From Mycobacterium genavense ATCC 51234 (GTDB lineage Bacteria; Actinomycetota; Actinomycetes; Mycobacteriales; Mycobacteriaceae): DNA of 64,000 nucleotides. This document shows positions 47,666 to 58,064 of this stretch, one piece after another. The stretch's first letter is position 1; each line of letters begins with the position of its first letter. The DNA lies in assembly GCF_000526915.1 (NCBI RefSeq), contig NZ_JAGZ01000001.1:496001-560000 (forward strand). The letters are read 5' to 3'. The notes beneath the pieces were generated by a model, which worked only from the letters and a program-made list of their open reading frames with translations, made no database searches and was not told where the DNA came from. Both the position numbers and the translations under genes were made by a program.

Positions 47666-48817
47666 GTGGATTTCGGGGCATTACCTCCGGAGATCAACTC
47701 GGCCCGAATGTACACGGGCCCGGGGCCTTCGACGCTTCTCGCCGCCTCCGGCGCCTGGGAGGCACTGGCGGCCGAATTGGACGCTGCGGCAACCGGCTAT
47801 CAGTCGGTGATCACCAACCTGATCGACGGATCGTGGCTGGGGCCCTCGTCGATGTCCATGGCGAGCGCCGTCGCGCCCTACCTGCTGTGGATGCGGCAGA
47901 CCGCCGCCCAGTGCGAAAACGCGGCAAGGCAGGCGACTTTGGCCGTGGCCGCCTACGGGGAGGCGTTTGCGCTGACGGTGCCGCCACCGACGGTAGCGGC
48001 CGACCGGATACAGCTGGCGACGTTGGTCAGCACCAACCTGCTAGGCCAGAACACGCCGGCGATCATGGCCACCGAGGCGGCCTACAGCGAAATGTGGGTG
48101 CAGGACGCGACGGCGATGTATGGATACGCGGCCAATTCCGCGGCCGCCTCCACCCTGGCGCCGTTCACACCGGCCCCGCATACGACAAACCCGGCGACGA
48201 CCGCCGGCCAGGCCATCGAGTTGGCCCAGGCACCACTCGGCGAGCTGGCGAGCCTGACCAGCGAAGGTGTCAGTCACACCGCCGGCGCCGGAATGAGAGC
48301 CCTCTCCGGCTTGGCCGCAGGCACCGCAAAGGAGGCCAGCGGGGACACGGCCGGCTTGACCTCCGACGTGGCCGACCTGGGTTCCGACGCCGCGGGGCTG
48401 GGCGCCGAGGGCGGCGGAATCGGGATGGATCTCTACGGCATGTCGCTAGATCTGCAAGGCGCGGATTCGATGCTGGGCATCGGCGGTGCGGGTGTAGATG
48501 GTCTCGGAAATCTCGGCGGTCTCACGGCCGTACCCGCACTGGGCACCCGGGTAACGGCAATGATGGGTCGGGCGGCGCCGCTTGGTGCCTTGTCGGCGCC
48601 GCCCAGTTGGGTCCATGCCGTGTCTTCGGGCGTGCCGCTGTCCGCCGGTAACGCAGCCCCACCGGCCCGATGGGGCGCGACGCGGTCGCCGTCGTCGCCG
48701 GACATCGCCGTGTCCAACCTGCCGATGGGTGCCATGGTCGAACGGGAGTCGGCCACCTCGGCGCGTCGGATGGGCCACCGACCTCGGGTGGTTCCCCGCT
48801 CACCGGTGGCCGGGTGA
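47666..48817 (+). CDS. PPE family protein
   Basis: A 383-residue PPE protein. The N-terminal 180-residue helical PPE domain begins [20 protein letters not shown] (GTG 47666; AAAGGA lies 8 bases upstream, so this start is preferred to ATG 47639). It has the WxG-like turn GSWLGPSS near 56-63 and typical [15 protein letters not shown] proteins are secreted by type VII systems, usually with a PE partner and EspG chaperone. The C-terminal part has PPSWVHAV near 315 in place of the SVPxxW motif and ends with the basic tail [11 protein letters not shown]. No PE gene adjoins it. Confidence 0.92.
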   Translation: MDFGALPPEINSARMYTGPGPSTLLAASGAWEALAAELDAAATGYQSVITNLIDGSWLGPSSMSMASAVAPYLLWMRQTAAQCENAARQATLAVAAYGEAFALTVPPPTVAADRIQLATLVSTNLLGQNTPAIMATEAAYSEMWVQDATAMYGYAANSAAASTLAPFTPAPHTTNPATTAGQAIELAQAPLGELASLTSEGVSHTAGAGMRALSGLAAGTAKEASGDTAGLTSDVADLGSDAAGLGAEGGGIGMDLYGMSLDLQGADSMLGIGGAGVDGLGNLGGLTAVPALGTRVTAMMGRAAPLGALSAPPSWVHAVSSGVPLSAGNAAPPARWGATRSPSSPDIAVSNLPMGAMVERESATSARRMGHRPRVVPRSPVAG

Positions 48818-48885
48818 TGCGCGTGCTCCGTGACGACACAATGAGAGAACACCAGTGCCAGACCCAACACCCACAGGAGCAGACG

Positions 48886-49176
48886 ATGAGTAACCAGGAA
48901 GGGATCGGCATCCTGAAACTCGAGTGCCCGCAAAGCCATCCCGTCGGCGGAATTCTCAAGGAAGCCCCGCACCAGCAGGTCGTCTACGATCCGGGGTTCC
49001 AGGTCGGGCCGCGCCGATTCTGGCCGGACGAACAGGATCAGCCGCGGTTCACCATCCGCTGCCCCCAATGCGACCGCGCCGTGGGAGACGACTCGACGAC
49101 CCTGCAGGACAAGCATCGCAACCTGGTCATGAGCATGTCGGAGACCAGCCAGGTCGCCACCCTGCCGTTCGTCTGA
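48886..49176 (+). CDS. Small zinc-ribbon-like protein
   Basis: A 96-residue protein with a putative metal site: CPQSHPVGG near the N-terminus and RCPQCDRAVGDD near residue 64, giving C-H and CxxC ligands. Between them lies a charged region (VYDPGFQVGPRRFWPDEQDQP). AGGAG at 48876-48880 precedes ATG 48886. No family was recognised. It is 68 bases after the PPE gene on the same strand and may share its transcript. Confidence 0.6.
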   Translation: MSNQEGIGILKLECPQSHPVGGILKEAPHQQVVYDPGFQVGPRRFWPDEQDQPRFTIRCPQCDRAVGDDSTTLQDKHRNLVMSMSETSQVATLPFV

Positions 49177-49189
49177 CGCCCCTCGCGCA

Positions 49190-49208
49190 TACTGTAAGAG
49201 TTTCAGTA
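49190..49208. promoter_or_regulatory. Palindromic site upstream of the enoyl-CoA hydratase
   Basis: TACTGTAA-GAG-TTTCAGTA: 8-base arms with one mismatch around a 3-base centre, 49 bases before the start at 49257. A related TACTGTAA half-site precedes the LLM gene at 11408. It may be the operator of a TetR/FadR-like lipid regulator (inference). Confidence 0.5.
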
Positions 49209-49256
49209 GCGAGCCCGCGGCGCCCGTCTGGACGGCGCCGACTCGGAAGGAGCCCC

Positions 49257-50091
49257 GTGACGCTAGACCCCGACGACACCGCTGCCACCGGACGGGGATT
49301 GGCTGGGCACCCCGTATCTGCGGTTCGAGCGCCAGGGGCCGATCGCGGTGTGCACCATCAACCGTCCCGAGGCGCGCAACGCCTTTACACCCGCGAAGTA
49401 CTTCGGAATCCGTTACGACGTCGGCCTTGTCAACGGGGACCCCGGGCTGGCCGGGCTGTTGATCACCGGCACCAGGGGCGTCTTCGCGCCGGGCGGTGAC
49501 ATGACCGGCGGGGGAGGCGCCGACGACTGGATCACCTTCGGCGCCGCACTCGGGATGGACGTCACCCCGTTCGACGCCGTGCGGACCTCGGCCAAGCCGA
49601 TCGTCGCCGCGGTCAACGGGCTATGCCAGGGCGGCGGCATGCAGATCGCGCTGTGCAGCGACGTGTCGGTGGTGAGCGAGCGTGCGACGTTCCGCGTTCC
49701 CGAGCTGTTCCGCGGCTACGCCGACATCTACTACAGCCAGATGCTGCTGCGTCTGGTCGGACCGGTACGCACCCGCGACCTAACGTTCACCGGCCGGGTG
49801 CTCACCGCGGCCGAAGCGCTGGACTGGGGCCTGGTGACCAGGGTGGTGCCGCACGACGACCTGCTGGCCACCGCCCGCGACCTGCTCGCGCAAAGCTGCC
49901 GGATCGCGCCCCGCGCCCGCAATGTCATCAAGTCCAGCATCGACAACTACCTGGGCCTCTACGACCGCATCGGGATGACCAGCAGCCTGATGGACGCCGA
50001 GGCGCGTGAGGGCGTGCGGGCCTTCAAGGAGCGACGCTCGCCGGACTGGGTGCATCCGGAGTTGCGAACCGACGGCCGCCTGAAAGACGGT
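49257..50091 (+). pseudogene. Enoyl-CoA hydratase/isomerase family, frameshifted and lacking a stop
   Basis: A crotonase-fold enzyme of about 280 codons, acting on enoyl-CoA in beta-oxidation. Seen: TINRPEARNAF, the oxyanion-hole region FAPGGDMTGGGG near residue 81 and VNGLCQGGGMQIALCSD near 120, ending FKERRSPDWVHPEL. AAGGAG at 49246 precedes GTG 49257. The frame shifts +1 near 49300 (GGGG where GGG is expected), so the first 14 codons are out of frame. No stop closes the family region; the frame stays open through the opposite-strand gene to 51165. The natural end probably lies near 50090. Confidence 0.82.
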
Positions 50092-50892
50092 CTAGGTCAG
50101 GTCGATCCACTCGCCGTGCGGGGCGGAGCGCAGCAGCCGTTTGATTCCGGCCTGGTCGAATGCCGCGGCCAGTTCACCCGGGCCCTCGGTGAAGTGGCCC
50201 CAGCCGTCGACGTGGGCCGCGATCACCACCTTGGCGCCGAGGACTTCGGCGGCCGCGGCGGCACGCGCCGAGGTGAGCGTCAGCGGACGTCCGCGCTCTT
50301 TGGTCGGCACGCTCGCGGCCCCCGCGAACAGCACCGCGACGTCGATCTCGCCGATCCGGTCGGCCACCTCGCCGACCGCACCCATCGATGCGTTGTCCCC
50401 GCTGAGATAGACGGTGGGCAGGCCGGGCCCGTACAACACGAATCCCGTGACCTCGCAGTTGACGTGCCCCTCCATGTCGCGCACGCCGTCGGCCGGACCA
50501 TGCACGGCCGGAACAGCTTGCGCCGCAACACGTCCCAAGCCGCCCGGAAGGTAGAAGGACTGCCACGGTTTCAGCCCCACCGCCGTCGCGCCGAAGCGGC
50601 CGGCGGCGCCCGGGTTGGTGACGATCAACGGCGCCACCTCGGCGAATCGGCGGCCGGCGGTGTCCAGATTGTCGGGATGCTGGTCGTGGCTGATCAGCAC
50701 CACGTCGACCTGCCCCAAGTCCTCGGCGCTGACTGCCGGGCCGGTGAGCTTCGTCAGGTAGTCATGCGGGCCCGGGGGGTCGAACGTCGGATCCATCACG
50801 ATCCTGCGGCCCGCGATATCGATGACCGTCGTCGGCCCACCCAGCACGGCGATCGAGTTATCCCGTCGCTTCGCCTCTACTGCCTCGCCCAT
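50092..50892 (-). CDS. MBL-fold metallo-hydrolase (UlaG-like)
   Basis: A 266-residue metallo-beta-lactamase-fold hydrolase similar to UlaG/L-ascorbate-6-phosphate lactonases. The zinc motif is SHDQHPDNLD near residue 68, with NPGAAGRFGA, HGPADG near 131 and SGDNAS near 165 as further ligand loops, and HVDGWGHF near 230. AGGGGCGACATG precedes the ATG. The physiological substrate is unknown. It is convergent with the hydratase gene and lies 124 bases after the FadD gene. Confidence 0.85.
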   Translation of the reverse strand: MGEAVEAKRRDNSIAVLGGPTTVIDIAGRRIVMDPTFDPPGPHDYLTKLTGPAVSAEDLGQVDVVLISHDQHPDNLDTAGRRFAEVAPLIVTNPGAAGRFGATAVGLKPWQSFYLPGGLGRVAAQAVPAVHGPADGVRDMEGHVNCEVTGFVLYGPGLPTVYLSGDNASMGAVGEVADRIGEIDVAVLFAGAASVPTKERGRPLTLTSARAAAAAEVLGAKVVIAAHVDGWGHFTEGPGELAAAFDQAGIKRLLRSAPHGEWIDLT

Positions 50893-51016
50893 GTCGCCCC
50901 TGATGCACTAGCGGAGAAATCGATCGGGTCCAAAGCAGGCTATAACATCGCCGGTCGGCGGGTCGCGCTGACTTCGCCTTCCCTCGGGGTATCGGGCCGG
51001 ATGCGCCGCCTGCTCA

Positions 51017-52557
51017 TCACACCTTGCGGGCGCGATCCTTCCAATACGGTTCGCGGAGCTGGTTTTTCAGGATCTTGCCGCTGGCATTGCGGGGCAGCTC
51101 GTCGACGAAGTCGACCGTCCGCGGGCACTTGTAACCGGCCAGCTGGGTGCGGCAGAAGGCGATGATCTCGGCGGGGTCCAGCTCGGTGCCGGCCACGACG
51201 ATCGCCTTGACCGATTCGCCCCACTGATCGTCGGGCACGCCGATGATCGCCGCGTCCGCGATTCCGGGATGTTCGAAAAGCACGCTTTCCACCTCGGGCC
51301 CGTACACGTTCTCACCGCCGGTGATGATCATGTCCTTCAGCCGGTCCTCGATGTAGAGGTAGCCGTCGGCGTCGAGGCGGCCGACGTCGCCGGTGCGCAG
51401 CCAGTCGTCGGCGGTGATGGTGTCGGCGGTGGCTTCCGGCCGATTCAGGTAGCCGATCATGCGCTGATTGCTGCGAACCCAGATCTCACCGGACTCGCCG
51501 TGCGGCAGCTGCTCACCCGTCTCGGGGTCGACGATGCGAATCTCGTTGCCCTGAGCGGCTTTTCCGGCCGACACGAGTAGTTCGGGCCGGCTGGAGTCGC
51601 GATGGTCGTCGGCGTCCAGCGCGCAGATCGCGCCGCACAGCTCCGTCTGTCCGTACACCTGCACGAAGTTCATCTCCGGCTAGGCGGCGAGCGCGCGCTG
51701 CAGCAGCGGCACCGGCATGGGTGCGGCCCCGTAGACCAGGTAGCGCAGGCCCGACAGCGCGGCGGTCGCCGCCGCACCGGCGTCCAGGAACCGGTCGATC
51801 ACCGGCGGGACGAAAAAGGCATGTGTGGCACCGGCTTTCACGGCACCGATGACTGTCGCGGCCTCGGGCTCGCGGGTCAGGAACGTCGGGACACCCGCCC
51901 GGATGCCGAAGAACGCATACGCGATACCGCCCACGTGGAACAAGGGCATGGCCACCAAGTTGGCGTCTCCCTGCGAAAACGGAAACGGCGCAGACAGATT
52001 CACAGCTGAACACCCTTTGGGCGGCCGGTGGTGCCCGAGCTGTAGATCGTGATGGCCGCATCGGTGTCGGCGACGTCGGGATCGACCTCGGCGGGAGACG
52101 CCGCGGCGACCAGGGTTTCGTACTCGTCGTCGGAGCCGCCCACCACGATGACGCGCTGCACGCCGGGGACTTTCGCGCGGATCGCGTCGACCGCGGGCGC
52201 CAGCTCGGCGCCGACGACGAGAACCCGCGTGCCGCTGTCGGCGAGGACGTGGACGAGTTCGTCGCCGATCACCCGCCAGTTGACGATCGTGGTTACCGCG
52301 CCGATCGAGGTGGCTGCCAGCAGTGTTTCCAAACAGGCGGGGTGGTTCTTGTCCAGGAACGCCACCACCTCGCCGCGCCGCAGGCCGGTGTCCCGCAGCA
52401 CTGTGGCCGCCTGACGAATCCGCGCCGCCCACTGCGCCCACGACCACTGCCGCTCCCCGAAACGGATCGCGACGTCGTCGGGTCGCCGCGCCGCGTGCTG
52501 GTCGACCATCCCGACCAGCGTCTCCGTCGTACCGATGCTGACGTCGGCTGGTGGCAT
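51017..52557 (-). pseudogene. Acyl-CoA synthetase (FadD-type, AMP-forming), interrupted
   Basis: An ANL-superfamily ligase of about 512 codons that would activate a fatty acid to acyl-CoA via acyl-AMP. The N-terminal half from ATG 52557 ends in the P-loop YSSGTTGRPKG, then shifts near 52005. The middle (LVAMPLFHVGGIAYAF) ends at TAG 51680-51682 in ALAA-stop-PEM, where Trp is likely. The same frame resumes with MNFVQVYGQTE, WLRTGDVGRLDADGYL, GGENVYGPEVE and the catalytic-lysine tail NASGKILKNQL. Two lesions prevent translation. Confidence 0.85.
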
Positions 52558-52752
52558 TGCTTTTCTCCGCTCATCGATGCTCGTGGATTTCCCGGGTCAC
52601 TGCAGCCAAGGCTAGTCACCCTGTCCACGACGGTGTGCTGAGAGTGCGGGCCTCCATCCTGGTAGTAACGCGGTCGTGACCGAAAGCCGCCCTACGGACA
52701 GTCGATCCTCGGGGCTTCGGAGCGCATCAACTTCGCGGTGTGAACGGCGTAA

Positions 52753-53715
52753 TCACGCGGTGGCCAACGTGATTCGTGACCGGTAGGGATCGGTGAAAGG
52801 CAGCCAGTCCTCGTCCAGATCGAGCACTTCCGCGTCGGCCGTCAACGCGTCGATCACCCCACGCACGGTTTCGCGGTTTTCGACGCGGCGCCACAGCAGC
52901 GATTACGTCCAAAAGGGTGCGGGCGGGGTGATCGGACGCTGCACGAGATCTGCCGGCAGCGTCGCGGTTTGGGCCTTGGGCGAGGCGAGCATCGGCCGGC
53001 CCAGCCGGCGAACATGTTCGAAAAACATTGGGGCCGCCAGGCCACCGTCGCTGATCCGCACCGTGCGGGCACCTGTCTCCCTGGCGAACTGCTCGCCGTA
53101 TCGGTTCCAGGAGAACCAGCTGCCGGAGTCGGCGTCGAGCAACATCACCGCGTCACAGGCGTCGACCGGCGAGGGGTCCGAGCCGACGCTGACGGCGTAG
53201 AGCTGTTCGGCGCCAATGAGATGCGCGCTGAGACCATGCCGGTCCAGGTCGGCGGTCCGCACCCCGCAGATCGCCAGATCGACGCCGCCCTCGGCGACCC
53301 GGGCGACCTGGGCGTGCGACGGCAGCACCCACGTGTCGATGTGCACCTTGGCGACCGCGGAGGTCCGGTCGGTCAGGTCGGGCGGCAGCCACTGCGCATA
53401 GCCGATCCGCACGGGTTCGGCCAGCGACAGCCCGATTGCCGATCGGCGCAACTGATCTGCCTGATCCAGTAGCGTGCGGGCCGACGGAAGCAACGCCGCG
53501 CCCGTTGCTGTCAGGGTGACCGAGCGCCGGTCGCGATCGAACAACCGCACCCGCAGATCCCGCTCGAGGACCTTGATCTGCTGGGACAGCGACGGTCCGG
53601 CAATGCATAGACGCTTCACGGCGCGACCGAAATTCAGCTCTTCGGCGACCGCTGCGAAATAACGAAGATGACGCAACTCCACGTTTGAAAATGTTAGTGC
53701 GGCACTGGGAGTCAC
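52753..53715 (-). pseudogene. LysR family transcriptional regulator with an internal stop
   Basis: A LysR activator of about 320 codons. The winged helix is clear (VELRHLRYFAAVAEELNFGRAVKRL, PSLSQQIKVLERDLRVRLF, residues about 12-60), followed by an effector-binding domain. TAA 52903-52905 interrupts the frame after APFWT; it continues SLLWRRVENRETVRGVIDAL and stops at TGA 52753. The last 50 residues belong to the effector domain. It is divergent from the SDR gene across 70 bases, a classic LysR-target arrangement. Confidence 0.85.
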
Positions 53716-53785
53716 GGCCTAGCAGAATCGCGATGACAACATGTGTAACCATTGCTGGGCAAACCCCGCACGAAGGAATCAACTC

Positions 53786-54575
53786 ATGGTCAATGTTGAT
53801 CGCGCCCGTCATCGCACATTCGTCGTAACGGGGGCGGCGTCCGGCATCGGCCTGGCTACCGCGCGCCGCCTGGTAGCCGAAGGCGGCACCGTGATCGGCG
53901 CCGATCTGGAATCACCGCCCGACGTGGGGCCCGACTTCCATTTCGTGGCGGCCGACGTCACCGACGAGGCGGCCATCGACCAGGTGCTGGCCGCCGTGCC
54001 CGGCCGTCTCGACGGCGTCTTCCACGCCGCCGGTGTCGCGGGCGGTGGACCGGTCCATCTGCTCGACCGCGCGGAGTGGGATCGGGTGATCGGGATCAAC
54101 CTCACCGGCACCTTACCTGGTCGCCAAGGCGGCCCTGGCCAAGATGATCCAGCAGGACAGGGTCGACGGCGAACGCGGCTCCATCGTGACCGTCGCCAGC
54201 ATCGAGGGATTGGAAGGCACCGCGGGCGGCAGCTCCTACAACGCGGCCAAGGGCGGAGTTGTGCTGCTCACCAAGAACATTGCGCTCGACTACGGTCCGA
54301 GCGGCATCCGGGCGAACGTCATCTGTCCCGGCTTCATCGATACACCGATGGCCCAAAGCGTTTTCGGCTTGCCGGGAATGGAAGGCCCGCTGGCCTCGAT
54401 CACCTCCGAGCATGCGCTGCAACGGCTCGGCCGGCCGGACGAGGTCGCGGCGATGGCGGCGTTCCTGTTGTCGCTCGACGGGTCGTTCGTCACCGGCCAG
54501 GCGATCGCCGTCGACGGCGGCTACACCGCCGGTCGCGATCACGGTGTCGTCAAACTATTCGGCTTTCCCGAGTAG
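53786..54575 (+). pseudogene. SDR oxidoreductase, frameshifted
   Basis: A classical short-chain dehydrogenase of about 262 codons: TGxxxGIG as TGAASGIG (residues 14-21), the NAG-like AAGV loop, the catalytic YNAAKGG near 152, and PGFIDTPM near 181. AAGGA at 53773 precedes ATG 53786. A +1 insertion near 54110 (ACCTTACC where ACCTACC is expected) shifts the second half. It is divergent from LysR, which probably regulates it. Confidence 0.85.
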
Positions 54576-54592
54576 CGCCTTAAGATTCGCGC

Positions 54593-55525
54593 ATGGTCAC
54601 TCCCGACGATGCGATCGAGGCGATTCGAGGTACCGGGGGAGCCCAACCCGGCGCCCGGGCGCTGCACGCGAAAGGCACGCTGTACCGCGGCACCTTCACC
54701 GCCACCCCTGACGCGGCAGCCCTGTCCCGGGCAAAGCATCTCGACGGCAGCGAAGTTCGGGCGCTGGTGCGGTTCTCCAACGGATCGGGCAACCCGAAAC
54801 AATCCGACGGCTCGCCCGCAGTGCGGGGCCTGGCGGTGAAGTTCACCCTGCCCGACGGATCCACCACCGACGTGTCGACGCAGACCGCCCGGCTGTTCGT
54901 CTCCAGCAAGCCGGAGGGCTTCGTCGATCTGCTCAAGGCGATGCGGCCTGGGCTGACGACGCCGCTGCGCATGGCGAAGTACTTCGTCACGCATCCGCGA
55001 CTGCTCGGTGCGTCGCCGGTGCTGCGCGACGCCAACAAGGTCTCGACCAGCTACGCCACCATCGAATACCATGGCCTGCACGCATTCCGGTGGGTCAGCG
55101 CCGACGGTAACGCCAGATTTGTTCGCTATCACCTGATTCCCGCCGCCGGCGTCAGCTACCTCGCGGGATCCGATGCGCGGGGCGCGGGCCCCGATTTCCT
55201 CACCGACGAGCTGAATACTCGTCTGGCACAAGGGCCGGTCCGATTCGACTACCGCGTGCAGATCGCCGGGCCGCAGGACTCGACGACCGACCCGTCGGCG
55301 CCGTGGCGAAGCGCCGAGACGGTCACTGTCGGCACTCTGCAGATCACCGGCCTGGACACCGAGCGCGAACACGACGGCGACATCGTCGTTTTCGACCCGA
55401 TGCGGGTGACCGACGGCATCGAACCGTCCGACGACCCCGTGCTGCATTTCCGTAGCCTCGCGTATTCGGCCTCGGTCAAGCTGCGCACCGGTGTCGCGCG
55501 CGGTTCCGAAGCGCCTCCGGCCTGA
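54593..55525 (+). CDS. Catalase-related heme protein (SrpA-like)
   Basis: A 310-residue small catalase-family protein resembling SrpA/mini-catalases. It shows the N-terminal GTLYRGTFTAT, the heme-pocket strand RALVRFSNGSG near residue 58, the AVKFTLPDGS loop, and the C-terminal heme-ligand segment FRSLAYSASVKLR, whose Tyr would be the proximal ligand. Such proteins decompose peroxides or act as organic peroxidases. It starts 17 bases after the SDR stop, likely in one transcript. Confidence 0.85.
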   Translation: MVTPDDAIEAIRGTGGAQPGARALHAKGTLYRGTFTATPDAAALSRAKHLDGSEVRALVRFSNGSGNPKQSDGSPAVRGLAVKFTLPDGSTTDVSTQTARLFVSSKPEGFVDLLKAMRPGLTTPLRMAKYFVTHPRLLGASPVLRDANKVSTSYATIEYHGLHAFRWVSADGNARFVRYHLIPAAGVSYLAGSDARGAGPDFLTDELNTRLAQGPVRFDYRVQIAGPQDSTTDPSAPWRSAETVTVGTLQITGLDTEREHDGDIVVFDPMRVTDGIEPSDDPVLHFRSLAYSASVKLRTGVARGSEAPPA

Positions 55526-55575
55526 CGGCAAGGCGCAGAGCTGCACGAATGCCGGCCCGATGCCGCGGCCGACTA

Positions 55576-56369
55576 ATGTCGTTGGAAGTGTTGGCTTCTC
55601 ATGTCATTCTGATCGGCCTGGCTGGGTTCGCCGCCGGCGCAATCAATGCGCTCGTCGGATCGGACACCTTGATCACGTTCCCCACACTCGTCGCGCTCGG
55701 CTACCCGCCGGTCACCGCGACCATGTCGAACGCGGTCGGCCTGGTGGCCGGCAGCGTCTCGGGCACCTGGGGTTATAGCGCCGAGCTGAGCGGCCAATGG
55801 GACCGGCTGCGTTGGCAGATCCCGGCCTCGTTGGCCGGTGGTGTGTTGGGATCGTTCCTGCTGCTGCACCTGCCCGAGCGGGTGTTCACCGCGGTGGTGC
55901 CGGTGCTGCTGGTGCTCGCCCTGATGCTGGTGGTGGCCGGGCCGCGGAATCAATCCTGGGCGCGCAGTAGGGCCGAGGCCCAGGGACGTTCCGCCGAACA
56001 CGTCTCGCCGGTGCGAATGGCGCTGCTGGTGTTTGGCACCTTTGCCATCGGCGTCTACGGCGGCTACTTCACCGCGGCGCAAGGCATCCTGCTGGTCGGT
56101 GTCATGGGCGCGCTGTTGCCGGAGTCGATGCAGCGCATGAACGGGGCGAAAACCTGTTGGCTCTCGTCGTGAATATTGTTGCGGCCGTTGGCTATACGTT
56201 GGCCGCGTCGGATCGGATCAGTTGGCCGGTGGCCGCAACCATCGCGGCGAGCTCGCTGGCCGGTGGTGTGGTCGGCGCGCGATACGGCCGCCGGCTGTCG
56301 GCGAACGCGTTGCGTTCCACGATCGTGGTGGTGGGGTTGATCGGGCTGTATCGCCTGTTGGCCGTCTAG
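55576..56369 (+). pseudogene. TauE/SafE-family membrane transporter, frameshifted
   Basis: A sulfite/sulfonate exporter-like protein of about 264 codons with eight or so helices (for example VILIGLAGFAAGAINALVG with the family GGxxGGPxxG-like start, and LVFGTFAIGVYGGYFTAAQG). One A is missing in the run before CCTGTTGG near 56150 (GCGAAAACC where GCGAAAAACC is expected), so the last 70 residues (LVVNIVAAVGYTLAAS) are out of frame. ATG 55576 (MSLEVLASHV) is the likely start. Substrate unknown. Confidence 0.82.
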
Positions 56370-56372
56370 CGC

Positions 56373-57466
56373 TCAGCCGTGCGTGGCGGCCGCGGCGTGG
56401 TTGATGACGTCCAGCATGTCGCCGCTCCGCTGCCAGATCTTGCGCTGTCGCATCGCCCCGTTGCCCTGCGCGGTGATGCGATCGAGTGCGGCGGTGACGC
56501 GGTCGTATTCGCCGAGTTCGTCGAGCGCCGTGCGGACCCGCCGGATCAGCGAATCCAGCTGCTGTCGTGCCGGCACCGCGCTGTGATCGCCGTCGGAGTC
56601 GAGCAGCTGCCCGGACAGTCCGTCGTGCGCGGCCTTCCAATACGCCGCCCTCAGTGCCGCCGGCGGCAGCCGCCTGGCGTCCTCGCCGCGACGATCCGCC
56701 TCGAGCGCCGTCATCACCGCGGCCCGGATCAGGGTGGCCAGCAGCACCGTCTCTTCGACCGTCGCCGGCACTTCGGCGACGCGCACCTCGACCGTTGGGA
56801 AGTTCGCCGACGGGCGCACATCCCAATACACCATCTTGCGATCCAGGATCACCCCGCTGTCGACCAGCATTTGCACGGTGCTGTCGTACTGCTCTGGCGA
56901 ACTGAAGAAGGGTGGCGCGCCGGCGGCCGGCCAGCGCCGCCACAGGATGCTGCGCCAGCTCGCATAGCCCGTGTCGGTGTTGCGGTACAGCGCCGAATTC
57001 GCCGACAGCGCAAGCAAAGACGGCAGCCACGGTCGCAGCAAGTTGCTGACCTTGATCGCGGCCGCCCGGTCGGGCACCTCGACGTGCACGTGGCATCCGC
57101 AGATGCCTTGCTCGTGCGCGATCATCCCGTACTTCTCCCCGATGCGCCGATAGCGCTCGGTGTCGGTGACGGGGAATTCGCGCGGGGTGACCGGCGGCAG
57201 ACCCAACGCCAGCAGGCGTACCCACTGGCCTCGGCGGCCTGCGCGGCGGTGCGCCGCAACTGCGCGAGTTCGGCACCGAGTTCGGCGCTGCCGGTGGCCA
57301 CACCGGAAGTGGTTTCGACTTGGCAGCTGCTCAATTCCAGCTGCAGCTGCACACCCCGGCGCTTGGCGTCGGCAGCCACCTCGTCATTGCGCGGCGCCGG
57401 TTCGCCCGTCTCGGGATCGACCAGGAGGAACTCCTCCTCCACGCCGAAGCTGGGTAGGTGATGCAT
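56373..57466 (-). pseudogene. Glutamate-cysteine ligase-like (YbdK/GCS2) enzyme, frameshifted
   Basis: A carboxylate-amine ligase of the GCS2 family (PF04107) of about 365 codons. The N-terminal part contains SFGVEEEFLLVDPETGEP and ELSSCQVETTSG, and the C-terminal part contains GCHVHVEVPD and PSANFPTVEVRVAEVP, both metal/ATP-binding patterns of the family. The frames join near 57215 (YACWRW versus GLPPVTPREFP). It would form a gamma-glutamyl or similar bond using ATP. It lies 16 bases after the STAS gene stop, in the same operon. Confidence 0.82.
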
Positions 57467-57482
57467 CCAGCCGCCGGGGGCA

Positions 57483-57914
57483 CTACCGGGCCAACGCCGC
57501 GTCCACGGTCGGGTAGATCGGCAGCACCCCGCCGAGGCCGCACGCGTCGACGATGCGGGCGACGATCCGCTGCGGGCTGACCAACCGCAGTTCGACGCCG
57601 CGGCGGCGCAGCGCTGCTGCCTCCTCGGCCAGCACCTCGACCGCGCAGCAGGCGATGAAATCCACTCCGGTGACGTCGACGATCAGTGAGCCGGGCGATG
57701 CGGCGACGCCGGCCGCCTCGCTGACCAGGCCACGCCAGGTCTGCTCGTTGCAGGCGTCGATCTCGCCGCCCGCGTAGATGAGCACGGCCGCGCCGCGGCG
57801 ATCCGTGGTCGCGCGCAGCGTGCTGTGCGGATCGCTGAGCTGGTGGACGAGTCGGGTGTGGAGCGTCTGGCGCGGGCCCGCCATGGGGGGAGCGTGATCG
57901 GCGATTGTCTTCAT
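57483..57914 (-). CDS. STAS-domain anti-sigma factor antagonist-like protein
   Basis: A 143-residue protein: an N-terminal extension and a STAS domain (residues about 42-140; GGEIDACNEQTWRGLV, LIVDVTGVDFIACCAVEVL, then GVELRLV). In anti-anti-sigma factors a Ser in FxxSxGL is phosphorylated; here the site reads FIACCAVEVL, with Cys at that place, so regulation must differ or be absent. It is the first gene of a minus-strand operon with the GCS2-type ligase and is divergent from tetR. Confidence 0.8.
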   Translation of the reverse strand: MKTIADHAPPMAGPRQTLHTRLVHQLSDPHSTLRATTDRRGAAVLIYAGGEIDACNEQTWRGLVSEAAGVAASPGSLIVDVTGVDFIACCAVEVLAEEAAALRRRGVELRLVSPQRIVARIVDACGLGGVLPIYPTVDAALAR

Positions 57915-57974
57915 TGGGGACTCCTAGTCAACCGGCGCCGGGGCGCCGCGATGGATATCCGTCCTGGTTCTGAA

Positions 57975-58032
57975 GACAGACTGTCCGCGATGCGCGGATC
58001 TCCTTTGTATAACGAGACAGGGCGGTCTGTCT
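57975..58032. promoter_or_regulatory. Two TetR-type operators between the STAS gene and tetR
   Basis: GACAG-A-CTGTC (57975-57985) and AGACAG-GGCGGT-CTGTCT (58015-58032) share the half-site GACAG/CTGTC. The second ends 32 bases before the tetR GTG start at 58065. The first sits upstream of the divergent STAS gene. This suits a TetR repressor controlling both directions. Confidence 0.65.
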
Positions 58033-58064
58033 ATAGGTTGGAGTTAAGAGTATCGTGAGCCGGC

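Noticed and set aside
52690..52743. Plus-strand tail PYGQSILGASERINFAV with stop
   Set aside because: Protein-like but only 17 residues, without a frame upstream; could be a relic but cannot be assigned.
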